In this document: one piece after another, positions 51,602 through 61,740 of the stretch
Numbering within the stretch: position 1 is the stretch's first letter
How the letters are laid out: every line of letters starts with the position of its first letter
Assembly (NCBI GenBank): GCA_038496675.1
Contig: CM076650.1
Coordinates: 12,030,828 to 12,094,827 of the forward strand
Length of the DNA stretch: 64,000 nt
Direction of reading: 5' to 3'
Origin: Rachycentron canadum
Lineage: Eukaryota > Chordata > Actinopteri > Carangiformes > Rachycentridae
The notes under the pieces: generated by a model
The model's database searches: none
The model's input: only the letters and a program-made list of their open reading frames with translations
What the model was told of the DNA's origin: nothing
Translations under genes and position numbers: made by a program

Positions 51602-52138
51602 TGTCATCTCAGCTGTAACAATTAAGTTCCCACGTTTTTCCGGGTAAAAAGAAAAGAAAAGTCATCTCGCGCTGCTTGAATACGTTTGGAGGTTCAGTCT
51701 GCTCAGTCATGCTCACTTTCATTCATTCATTCAGTCCAGTTGTTTGTGCGCACAAGCCTCTCCCACCTGTCTGTCTTTCCTGCTGGTAGAGTCACCTGAC
51801 CTGCTTCTCCTCTCCACTCACCTAATCACCCTCATTAGCCCCCTAGTATATATACCACCAACCTGTTTCCACTTGCTCTCTGCTGGATTGTCTTTGTGCC
51901 ATCTGCCTCAGCTCACCAGCGCGCTGCTCTTTTCCTGCATGTTATACTCCTGATCATGTTTTGGACCGTGCCTGTATTTATTTGGATTTTGCCTCAGCCC
52001 AACCCTTTGTACTTTGTGTGTCTCCTTGAATTTTTGTATTCTTGTTTTTTTTTTTTTTTTTTTCTTCGTAAAGACCCTTTACTTTTACATCTGCCACCTG
52101 AGTCGTGCTCTTGGGTCCTTTTACTGAGAACCATGACA
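51602..52138 (+). mobile_element. Solo-LTR-like element (low confidence)
   Basis: Starts tgtcat and ends atgaca, a short inverted terminal match typical of LTRs. Inside, a TATATATA box (51847-51854) follows a C/T-rich upstream part. Downstream text of the type 'tgcctcagcccaaccctttgtac', a T-rich run, 'gtaaagaccctttacttttacatctgccacctgagtcgtgctcttgggtcc' and 'gaaccatgaca' resembles teleost LTR ends. The expected AATAAA reads cgtaaag, and I see no matching target-site duplication, so the boundaries are uncertain. Confidence 0.4.
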
Positions 52139-54129
52139 TATGCTCTTATTAAGTCTGACAATCAAAGGGCACAGCGAATAGAAGGACATGCAACAAAATG
52201 TCCTTTGCTTCATGACTGCCCCTGTTTCTGTTTATTTTTTGTCAGTTACTGCCACTGTCTCTGTCTCTGCTGCAGTTTTCAGTTTCGTGCCTCCTCTCTC
52301 TGTCTTTATGGTTATTCTTTTCTTCCAGTATGTTGTTTTGGACTCCACCAGGTGTGATGTGTGAAGCCATAAGTAATTATCTTAAAAACAGTCCAAAGGT
52401 TCATAATTTAGATTTGCTCCAGCCCCCAGCCTGAGTCTGATGAGGATGTTAACATATGCAGAATAGAGGGGTGTCCCCGTTTGCTTGTAGTCTGAGCTGC
52501 ATAATGTTTGGCAGCTCAATTTCAGCTCAGGACCTTTTTTTGCGTGTCATCTGCCTTGCTCTCTCGCTCTCTCTCACTCACTCTCGTTCACTGCAATCAT
52601 CTCAAATAAAGGAAAAAAGGCCCTAAAATTTATTACATGCAAGGAAACAAGCTAATTCTATTAGCTCAAGTAGATTTAGCCATAGCAAACACTTAAAACA
52701 CTATGCTGTATCATGGTTATTCTTATGTCTTCATTTTTGCATCAATCTACCAATTTACCAGGTATCCATGCACACAGGGTGTTAATCTTTCATTCTGTGT
52801 TTTCCCCATCCCAAACAAACTGCTCATTTCGTACTTACGATGTGCTTGATGATAAGCCAGATGCTTCCTCTCATCCACAGCCTGCTTGACCATAGACGCT
52901 AATAGCCAGTGACAGGCCCACAGTCTAAACATGAACCAGTGTAATGAGAGGAGTAAGCAAACGGCATCAGCCATTAAACATAAGAGAGCTTGTGCCAGAA
53001 GGCACTCCGGCTCGTCCTCAGGCGGTGCCTTCCTCGGATGCATTAACTCTAACTGACAGGAGACTGCCAGGTTCAAACAGCACCGTTATAGATACTATGG
53101 GCAACCATGTGAGAGGAGAAAAGAGATGACGCTGTCGTATAACCAGCACATGGGGTGTTGGGAGTGCCCTGGCTTTCCTGAGGCGCCACGCAGGAGCTTT
53201 GGATACTCATTCATATTCCCATAGCAGCATTTAGACAGGTTTAAGAAGTACTAACTTATGTGTATGTGTGTGTGTGCCTGCTAACACCTTTCAGTAACAT
53301 TGCCATTAAATGTTATATACTGTCATATACTATTTATTACTGTACATGGTCTGCTAAAAAATATTGACCATACCCCTGATACTAAATTGTTTGCTTTCAA
53401 ATTCCATAATAAAATATACTTCATTTAATCATTAATCAATCATTTTACAACCATTTAATCTATGTTTTGCAGTGAAACTAAGTACACAAACCAATAATTC
53501 ACTGTAATCCTAGTTAACAGTTTGTTTGTCATTAAATAAGCTGAATAAGCATTCTGTAGGTCCTCGGCAAAATCGTAACTGATGTGTACAATTTGTGAAA
53601 TATAAAGAATAATGAGTTACATGTAGCGCACTCGCAGTCCTAAGGACAAGGATTGAGGGTGATTGCTTTGGGTCACTATCACTTTCATTACACCTCATTA
53701 ATAATAATAATTAAAAAAAACAAACAAACCCATGTTTAAACCTGTATGCATTTTTCTAAAGATAATACATGCATTGACAGTATGCAACTTGTTTATTCAT
53801 TAGTGCCTGTAACACAAATTTGACTGAAAAGCAGCTGCGCAAAAAAAAAAAAAAAAAGAATCTCTGACAGTCACAAACTAGCATAAATAATAATGTGTCT
53901 GGTCAATGTCATCCGAAATCTTGTACACAGGGCCACGCTGCTTAACAATCTGCAACACCTAGCTCCGGTGTAACTAAAAAAAAAAAAAAAAAAAAAAAAC
54001 GGTCACAGTCACAAACAGTCACTTCTCTCTTGCCAAATCAACCTTTGACCAATGTCATGGGAGTTATTACCTTCTATGTACATAATAAAGTTTTGTCCAA
54101 ATCTAACCTGCCAGCTTGGTGTAATAATC
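52139..54129. other. CTNNA2 intron, no gene recognised
   Basis: The 52747-53130 part is open in frames on both strands (109 codons on minus), with no protein resemblance. Poly-A tracts lie at 53840-53857 and 53975-53999. No other feature seen. Confidence 0.5.
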
Positions 54130-54290
54130 TTGTGTTAAATTGTAGGTGAGAATATGAGTGTGATGGTTGTGTCTCGGTATGTGCTAGGTCTGTGATAGAC
54201 TGGTGACCTGCCCAGACTAGTTCTACACCCAATGACTGCAGGGTCAGGCTCCACCTATGGATGGAGGGAAAACAAAATCATATAATCTTT
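54130..54290 (+). repeat. L2-like LINE tail or SINE-tail repeat
   Basis: Contains gtgatagactggtgacctg, 'cccagactagttctacacccaatgactgcagggtcaggctccacc' and 'atggatgg' in order. This matches the conserved tail of a widespread fish L2-type repeat. Copy without ORF. Confidence 0.7.
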
Positions 54291-54363
54291 CCATTTATCT
54301 TTAATTTATTTGATTATACCTTTGACCTCCCCCCTCAGAACAAATTTTCTGCGAACTGACCGG

Positions 54364-54367
<4 letters not shown>

Positions 54368-54409
<42 letters not shown>
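54368..54409. repeat. (GT)n microsatellite
   Basis: Perfect GT dinucleotide array. Confidence 0.96.
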
Positions 54410-54410
<1 letters not shown>

Positions 54411-54729
54411 ATTTAAAAACATACTCACACATGCTCTCACTCCATTATAAATGATACTTCTGTGCTTATTTGCCCCAGCATTGCACTGTGCCTGTACTGT
54501 ATATATATTAGTTTCCCAGAGGCTTATGATAAGATTACAAGATGGCATCTATTTCTGTTCTATGTTGCTCTGTCATCGTATTAAAAAAAAAACAAAAAAA
54601 CAAAAACAATTCTAATCAGAGCTGCTCATCTGGAAGTAGTTTTTTTCTTCTTCTTTTGGCTTTCTTCAGCCGCAGGCATTGTAACATTATTTCTGTTTCA
54701 CCATCCTGTAATCAAACTAGCTGATAGCC
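54410..54729. other. CTNNA2 intron, no feature recognised
   Basis: Short A runs around 54581-54607; otherwise nothing identifiable. Confidence 0.55.
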
Positions 54730-55080
54730 ACCGCTGCACCTCTTTAAGTTCCACTTAATGAGAACAAGTCAAATTGGCTCTTCTATGGCACTACAGCTGA
54801 GGGAGCACAACTTATCTTAATGAGGATCTAGCTACCCATTATCTGCTGGTAACCCAACCAACATGTTACCACTATTATCAGCCCCCAACCCCAGCTTCCA
54901 CATACACAAACGCTTTCTCACCCTCTTGTTATCAGCTTGACTTCCCCTTTAAGCCCGCTGCAGACAGTGTAACCACATTGGACAGTAATTGTACCTCTCG
55001 CTCCTGCCTAATTGAATTGACAAGGAGCCGGAATTGATATCATTTAACACATTGATCTTGGGAGACAATGAGACAGAATG
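54730..55080. promoter_or_regulatory. Candidate conserved non-coding element (unverified)
   Basis: Repeat-free and of even composition, with CACTTAATGAG, TTAATGAGGATC, CTAATTGAATTGACA and a GATATCATTTAA-type motif. Enhancer-like appearance only. Confidence 0.25.
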
Positions 55081-58000
55081 CCCCATACACCCCTACCCCG
55101 CATCTCCTCCCCCACCTGTCTGCTATTTTCCTTCCACTGATTTGTGATTTGATTAGTTTCAAGGGACGTGCAGAGACATGACACTTTTGAATGCAACAGA
55201 AAATATTGATTGACTGCATTTTCACAAAGTCTGTTCATTCCATTGTTGGCAGAAATAAAAGCTTCGGACATTTATTCACATGATGCTCACAAATACAGCA
55301 AAATAAACACAGGCAACTGTCTGTATTAAGAAATCAAAAGAACCACAACATAAAATCTATTGCTTCCCGATGCTACTAAATATCGCTGAGCTATAAATCC
55401 ATGGAATACATTACAGTTGAATGTCTACAATTGAAACAATACACTCTTATTTTATATTTCAAGATAAAAGGGAAAAGGTATGTCAACATACCTGAAACCA
55501 GGTGCCACACATCTCTGCAAGTTACTCTTGCACAGACACACACTACTGTATGTCTTATTCCAGCATTACAGACTTTAAGGTCAGCAATGCAGTGAAGCAG
55601 TTTGTGCTGAAGTGCAACAGTGAATTACACAACTTACTTTTGGTAGGGCCTGAGAGACTGAACACGCTCAGGGCCCTGAGCCGTTCCACCAGCATGCACC
55701 GTCCACCAGCCATCTCCTGAGTGGGCAAGAACAACTCTGCTGCCACTGCCTCCATTACCCCTCCCAACTCACTAGATGCTTATTTTCAGGCACCCTCCTC
55801 CATCTTCCTCTCCCCAACTGGGAATGAATGAGCACACACCAGGGGGTGGAAAATAATGGATGGGGACATTTGGGAACATTGTCTGCAAAACACCACAGGG
55901 ACTTGTGTTTACTAGAAAAACCGAACATGCACATTCCACTATGTGGAAGTCAAAAAACTAAGCAATCAATGTTGCTGTATGGGAGTCAGTTGAATCAGCA
56001 GCCCACTGAGTTGTCAAGCTTTTAATGGAGAGCGCAATTGCTTACACATACAGGGCACACCTGGATGAGAATGAAATGAAGTCAAATAGTTTCCAGATAA
56101 ACACCATAGGCACATAAATAGAATAATGTGAATTTATCTCTCGCTTTGTGTCTTACACACACCCGCACATCATATGAAAAAAAAAAACCCCACAGTTTTA
56201 ACCGACCAGGGCTGAATATGTGCCTGACGCATTGACTAACCTATGATTCATCATTGTGAACTTCCTTGTATGTAAAGTTTGTGATGGGGGGAATTCATGC
56301 GTAGTGTTTTTAATTGGGGGGTTTTATATTTTGCAGAAAACCCAACATGAGCAATACGTTTTCCATTGCATGTTGAAGGAGTTTTGACCAATCAAAGCAG
56401 AGGAGTAATTACAGTATAAGGGAAGCATATTTTTAGTAACTGTGGTCTACTTGACGTACTGTAATTGTCAGAAGCAAACTTTATTGCCTTTAAAGATACA
56501 AGATTACACAAAGACCCGAAGCAGTGAGTCAGTTATAAGAAAATATACACAGCAATAGCTACTGCTTAGTTGTCAATAGGAGCTCAAATAACAGGTGCAA
56601 GGTTTTGTCCCTTTAGACTGACATCATTGTGCAGTTTTAATCTCCTTAACTCAGATTAAAGAGTTCAGAGTTTTGAGAAATAAAACAGCTGGGGTGTCTG
56701 ATTCCAGAAAATGAAAAGAAAAAAAAAAAAGGGAAAAAAAAAAAGAAAACACATGCACACCAATTTTGTGTGTCTGTTCATCTTATGAATAATAATAAGA
56801 GGAGTTGTTTGTGTCATCTAAAGCCTGACCATTTTCTCTTTCTGGCAGTTCAATTAAGGTTGTCAGTTATACATAAAATCATGTGAATATGTTTGAAGTG
56901 TCCTCAGAAAGGTTCCGGTTAAGCCACGTTTTATTTTTGCTGGTGAGCATCTTTAATCCTGTGCATCCCTCTGGTACCTTAATGACACATTAGGCTCTTT
57001 AGGCAGCACAATGACTAACGTTGTCATGTCCTCTGCTTTGGCGTAGACGAGCGTGTCTGTGCATGCACATTAAAGCGTGAGAGCTTGTATGATTGTGTGG
57101 CACATAATGGAAAGCAAGTGAATGCTATCTTCATTTCCTCCCCTCCCTCTGTGTCACTCAACAACTGGCTCAAAGCTATTCGATGCATGTTTCAGAATCA
57201 TGATGTGCAAAAGCTATGAAAACTGTGCCCAATACAGCACATACGTATGTGTGTTAGGATATTGGGTTAGGGTCAGGTATGGGATCAGATCTGAAACATA
57301 TTGTTCATATTATGAGTGCCCGTTTTCTTCCCTTCAATTTGGTGCATTGCTCCAAAAAAAAAAATTTAAAAAAAATGACTGCATTGTGTGATTGCTATTA
57401 GAAGAGGGGGTGACTAACTGTAGTATGAGCTAGGAGACAAATGACTCATTCCTAATGTTTAACTTCCATATGAAAGAAAACTCGTGCTATATGAGCCTTG
57501 GCCAAGGGCAAGCCAGCAATACATTAGACAGAAAACGGAATTATATCTGTTTTTATGACTACAGGCCCTTTTCATTGAGCAGCACTGTCACATCAGTGAC
57601 CTTGCACACATGTGAATTCCCCGCAGCATTCACCCACATTGAAACTCAGGCTTGAGCTTGAAGTGTGACAAATTCAAATGGGGGGGGGGCTCAAAGATTG
57701 GGGTTGTTTGTCATCAAGCTGACGTCTTCCTGAATGTTGAAGTATTTTTTTCAGACATCAAAAGAGAAAGTGGGTTTTGACCAATAGCCTTTACCTTTCA
57801 AAAAGGGGTCCTTCTTTCACTGCTGTGTGTACCAGAACCACACTTAAGTATTTTGCTCAAGCTCGCGCAGTGAAACAAATACAACCTTTACCTTTAGGAA
57901 GGGCTCAGTTTGTTAGTGTCATCATGTTGAGGGCTTGAGTTTACGGAAACAGCCTTTCTTCTCTGCTGCTCTCTCTATGTATGATAGAAGGCATATTCTG

Positions 58001-58414
58001 AACTAATGTGGAAACAGTCATTTTACAACCTGATAGCAGCCAAGGCATTCAAAGTGACAATCAGTGTTAACCTCGGGGTGAGTTAACTATGAGGTAGGTA
58101 TTTGATGGGGTCTCATTTAGCTCTCTGTGACAAAAAGATAGGAGGCGTTCTGTTCCACTTAATTATTAAAAGGGCAGGACAACAGTGCAGCAACATCGAG
58201 ATAAGAACCGCATTTTGTGTCTCATTAAACAGGATAACGACTAAATAACCCCTTTACTTAAAGTCCTGTTGTCCTGGAGTAGTGGTCATTTTGTCTCAGA
58301 GAAACAAGCGTGGATGAACGGGAATCCATGTCACCAGGTATCTGTTTTCCTGCAAAGGCTGATGAGCATTTTGGTTGTTTGCCTTCGTGCTATGCCGGGC
58401 AGAACTGTCAGTTG
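55081..58414. other. CTNNA2 intron, no gene recognised
   Basis: Short A runs (56176-56187, 56719-56744 and 57353-57374) and a G run (57680-57688). Around 56470-56640 there is a weak 'caaactttattgcc' start resembling a repeat, not firm. No exon supported. Confidence 0.5.
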
Positions 58415-58427
58415 GTTGCCTGGCAAC
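58415..58427. promoter_or_regulatory. RFX X-box match (GTTGCCTGGCAAC)
   Basis: Perfect fit to GTNRCC-N-RGYAAC with a one-base spacer and inverted symmetry, 2.1 kb upstream of the CTNNA2 exon. It is not part of the adjacent SINE (58534 onward). Confidence 0.5.
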
Positions 58428-58533
58428 GACACAAATAATTTTGTATGCTGGTGTTGCTTTGACAGAAGATCACTGGCTTGCAATCTGTTGATCATCCTGC
58501 TAACCATTTTTCCTCTGCAAAAAATATTATAGA

Positions 58534-58735
58534 AGGGGGTGTCTCGGTGGCTCGCCGAGAGTAGAGTGCATAACATGAAGGCTCAGTCCTTGGAGCAGCA
58601 GCCCTGGTTCAAGTCCCAAGCCCAAGGCCATTTGATGCGTATCACCCCCCGACCCCCCGACCCCCCTCCACAACTTCCTTCTTTGTCACTGTAGCTACAA
58701 TAAAGACAAAAATGGCCAAAAGAAAAATTATATTA
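58534..58735 (+). mobile_element. tRNA-derived SINE (teleost type, different family from the 4.8 kb copy)
   Basis: Begins gggggtgtctcggtggctcg and has a B box ggttcaagtcc (58606-58616), then 'caaggccatttgatgcgtatcaccccccgacc'. It ends in a 'gctacaataaagacaaaaatggccaaaaga' tail, which I recognise from percomorph-type SINEs. The A box is degraded. Three C6 runs (58645-58670) lie in the body. Confidence 0.85.
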
Positions 58736-60098
58736 AAAGCGCCCACAGCGACCGGAAGTTATTTACTCAGCAGACTTGAATGCTTGTCTGTTTTTTTTTG
58801 TTTGTTTTTTTTTTGCATACACCATAAATTGAACCATCCATAAAAAATTTAGTAAAATGATCAATATTATGTGCAGCTCAGCCTTCAAACCAGAGATGTG
58901 CCCCACTTTTTCATTTGGCAGTTGTCAAAATAAAAGGACACGGCAATTACCATGAATGATTATTTGTAGACCTTTAGTTTGAAGTCTGGTGGCATTTGAC
59001 TTCATGCAGCAGCTGATTGAGAGGACCTGAGGGAGGGTTAGCAGCACAGCTGTAAATGTAGCTCATTCTTCACTTGCAAGACAGAGTGTACGATTAAGCT
59101 GGATCCTAGTTTCCTCACTGCTTGATATTGTTGCCATTCAATAATTTTACCCGTTTAGCTTTACTTAGTTGGTATAAAAGAGAATGGTTGGATCTGAAGA
59201 AGCTTGATAACCTATCTGTATTTGCCCAAAGCAATTGTGACCTTTTTGATGAAACGTATGATGTGTTTTGATCGTAACAAAGACTGTCACACTCTCTGTT
59301 GGAAAATTAGGCAACCCGGGATGCTTTGGCAACTAGTTCAATGCAATGCAAATATCTGTTTGATAAAATAGTGATTTTTTTTTTCTTTTCTTTTTCTGAT
59401 AATATAAAAAAAAAAAAAATTTAAATTGTGCATTTAGACCAGCCCCATTTGGATTTTTGGACTTTCCACAGTGGTACACGCACTCAGACACACGTATGCA
59501 TTTCTCTTGAGAGATCAGAGTACAGGATCATTTATATGTGTCCTGGAGCAGAAATGATTCGCTCCAAGACACTGACAGCATCTCTCTAACCTCCAAGCCA
59601 AGCTGCCATCCCAAGTTAGATAGTAAAAGTGGAAATCCAATAACTGGAGTACTATAGCTCACCCCACTCCTCTCCATGGTTTTTGAGCAAAAACAGTAGA
59701 GTTTGTAAGTGGTTAATGGAGCGGCCATGTGGCATAACTGAGAGTGGAGTCTATTCCTTGGCCCGACATTTCACTGGACACAATTGGCACTGTTCCTGTA
59801 TGAAAGACGGTGAGAGATCCTGTCCTAGCATTTGCCTTAGCAACTACCTACTGGTCGGTCAGGATGCTTGTAAACCCGAGGGCAGGGAACTCTGTAATAG
59901 CATAAAGCTCCGCACTGTTCTCCCAGAGAAACTCCCTGCTGTCAGGTGAAAAGAAGCAGCTGGTGACTCCGTGTGTATCAGGTGAAGCACGTGGTAGTCT
60001 ACACCCTCCTAAAGCCTCCAGTAGGAGTTGGCAGTGACAGGGAGCAGGGCGCACAGGGGAATTGGCGACAACTACATTGATACCTGCCAGAAAGGCCA
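58736..60098. other. CTNNA2 intron, no gene recognised
   Basis: T-rich runs at 58792-58813 and A/T at 59365-59420; otherwise unique-looking with no exon. Confidence 0.5.
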
Positions 60099-60111
60099 GT
60101 TGCTAGGTAAC
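60099..60111 (-). promoter_or_regulatory. RFX X-box match (GTTACCTAGCAAC on minus)
   Basis: The minus strand fits GTNRCC-N-RGYAAC exactly. It lies 453 bp upstream of the CTNNA2 exon. Confidence 0.45.
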
Positions 60112-60209
60112 ATACCAAACTGTTTGAGTTCTGTTTACATTGACTCGGGTCTAATCAAGGAACACTTAGTTTTGTCAACACATGTTCTGTGATGAAGTGT
60201 ATTTTCAGA

Positions 60210-60300
60210 ATCAGCAATCTGGATCGCAACGTTTTGGTGCAAGACCTTCATCAGGCAAATTTGAAAAAATGTATTTGACTGATGAAATGTTGCAAATAAG
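60210..60300 (-). ncRNA. Hammerhead-ribozyme-like motif in a repeat fragment (decayed)
   Basis: The minus strand carries CTGATGA (60254-60248), then AGGTCTTGCACC with a GGT/ACC stem around CTTGC, then AAAACGTTGC where hammerheads have GAAACG. An upstream GCAAC pairs with the GTTGC. Hammerhead cores occur in Penelope-like and retrozyme elements of animals. The G-to-A change in the GAAA core would abolish cleavage. It could instead be a chance or other repeat motif. Confidence 0.35.
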
Positions 60301-60544
60301 TAGTTTGTTTCACTCGGGGAGTGCAGGATTTTTTGATTGCCACTTTGGCTCCACTCCTCCTGCTCCTACGCGCCTACCTCACCAGATGGATGTGCAAACT
60401 TTTTGTAAATACACCCGGTACACTTTGTTTAAGTCACTTCAACAAGAAAGCGTGCACTGTGAAATATGCTGTGCCATATGGTGCAATGTTTGTTGTCAAA
60501 GAGTAAGACTGTTATGACATGCACTGTCACTGCGGTAACATGGT

Positions 60545-60563
60545 ATTTTATTTCTTTTCACAG
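60545..60563 (+). other. ctnna2: CTNNA2 splice acceptor (3' splice site)
   Basis: The sequence runs ttttatttcttttcacag directly before the exon. It has a good polypyrimidine tract, no competing AG in the last 18 nt, and a CAG end. It fixes the exon start at 60564 in the alpha-catenin frame. Confidence 0.9.
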
Positions 60564-60644
60564 ACTGGCAGGAAAGAGAAAGGTGACCCACTGAACTCAG
60601 CCATTGATAAAATGACCAAAAAGACCAGGGACCTGCGCAGACAG
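60564..60644 (+). CDS. ctnna2: CTNNA2 internal coding exon (alpha-N-catenin, 27 codons, partial gene)
   Basis: The exon is 81 nt, flanked by a pyrimidine-rich acceptor ending ttttcacag (to 60563) and a gtgagt donor (60645-60650). It is phase 0 at both ends. It encodes TGRKEKGDPLN followed by SAIDKMTKKTRDLRRQ. This is the alpha-catenin middle (M) region, and in alpha-E-catenin the equivalent segment forms most of the vinculin-binding helix. KGDPLN is the CTNNA2 form; CTNNA1 has a RSDALN-type sequence here. Alpha-N-catenin is cytoplasmic and couples N-cadherin and beta-catenin to F-actin in neurons. An in-frame ATG is codon 17 (60612-60614). Neither the preceding exon (ending around LLSEYMNN) nor the following one (starting LRKAVMDH) is visible in the window. 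The paralogue call is supported further by the nested LRRTM1, the known partner of CTNNA2. Confidence 0.95.
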
Positions 60645-60650
60645 GTGAGT
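60645..60650 (+). other. ctnna2: CTNNA2 splice donor (5' splice site)
   Basis: The exon ends ...AGACAG and continues gtgagt, a near-ideal donor. It marks the end of the 27-codon exon in phase 0. Confidence 0.92.
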
Positions 60651-61279
60651 ACATGATTTCATGCTGCTACATCTCCATCATTCTGTCAAACACAGTATCC
60701 ACTTTACCTTCTCTTAAATGAGGACACTGGAAAGCACATGAAACTTTTTCACTTTCGCTCCACTGTACACTGGTTCGTCTCAGTTTCTTATCCTGCCTGT
60801 GCCACTCAGCCTCTTGCCCCTTTGTTCCTGAGTTATATTAATAATATACATAGGGTTTACTAATTTTAAAGTAAAATGGCTGGGTAATTTGGAGTAAATG
60901 TATTTGATGGGGGCTATTTCCAGCAGCAGATTCCGCGCTGAGGTGAGTATATACAACAGGTTGAGGATAGTATATGTAGAATTGATCAAATAAAAACAAC
61001 AACGCCCGTGTTTATCTTATTTAGAAAACAGATCACATAGTGGAACACTGCATCTCTCTGATGTGTTTTTAATAGTTTTTACACAGCAATGGAGTCCTGT
61101 GGCACAGGGAATGAGCTACAGTGAATCAGACTTTGGTGACAGTAGTAGAATATAATATAGTATAATATAGTTATAATAACAGTTTTTAGTGGGATCAGTT
61201 CTTTGTTGGTTTTGGTCATTTCTTGGGAAATGTATAAGAAATCTATATGAACCAGAAGAAACGGAATATCGTCAGACTT
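60651..61279. other. CTNNA2 intron downstream of the exon
   Basis: Unique-looking sequence with a small (TATAA/TAGT)-type duplication near 61150-61175. The next CTNNA2 exon was not found. Confidence 0.5.
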
Positions 61280-61740
61280 ACCCTTTTAATCAGAATCTGA
61301 ATACTTTATTAATCCTCAGGGGAAATTTGGTTTGTTGCAGGTGCTCCATCAATAGAAATATAACTAGAAATATGTACAGACTTAAGAGTTATAATATGGA
61401 TAGAATGTAAAATAAATCACATAAAATATAAGATATAAAGATGTACAAAAACTAAAGTTTCATATAAAAAAATAGAAATAAAAATAAGTGTGAATGGGCG
61501 ATAAGTCAGTAAAGATTAAGTGGAAATCTCAAAATACAAACAGTGCAGTGTATACAGATAAGTATGAAGTTATGTAAGGTGCAGCCATGGTGCAGAGTAT
61601 TTAGTAGTTTAATGACCTCATACCCAAAATTCTCCAAGCTCAGTTAAAGTGATAGCAGCATTGCACAAAAACAGATATTATACAAGAACAGATATCAACT
61701 TAAAGATGTCACATAATACATAATAGTCAACAGTATTTGC
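61280..61740 (+). repeat. LINE 3'-end-like repeat common in teleosts
   Basis: Begins cagaatctgaatactttatt, then 'aatcctcaggggaaatttggtttgttgcaggtgctcc', an A/T-rich body of 'aaatataa' and 'acataaaatataag' type, then 'acagtgcagtgtat' and 'agtatttagtag'. Matches a widespread fish repeat order. No coding remains. Confidence 0.6.

Noticed and set aside
52747..53076. A 109-codon minus-strand frame
   Set aside because: No family resemblance, overlaps an opposing open frame, and lacks a supporting promoter or splice sites.
58299..58336. A 38-nt exon-like unit (tgtctcag ... ccag/gtatct)
   Set aside because: Has a stop in the phase-0 register, a length not divisible by three and only a mediocre donor.
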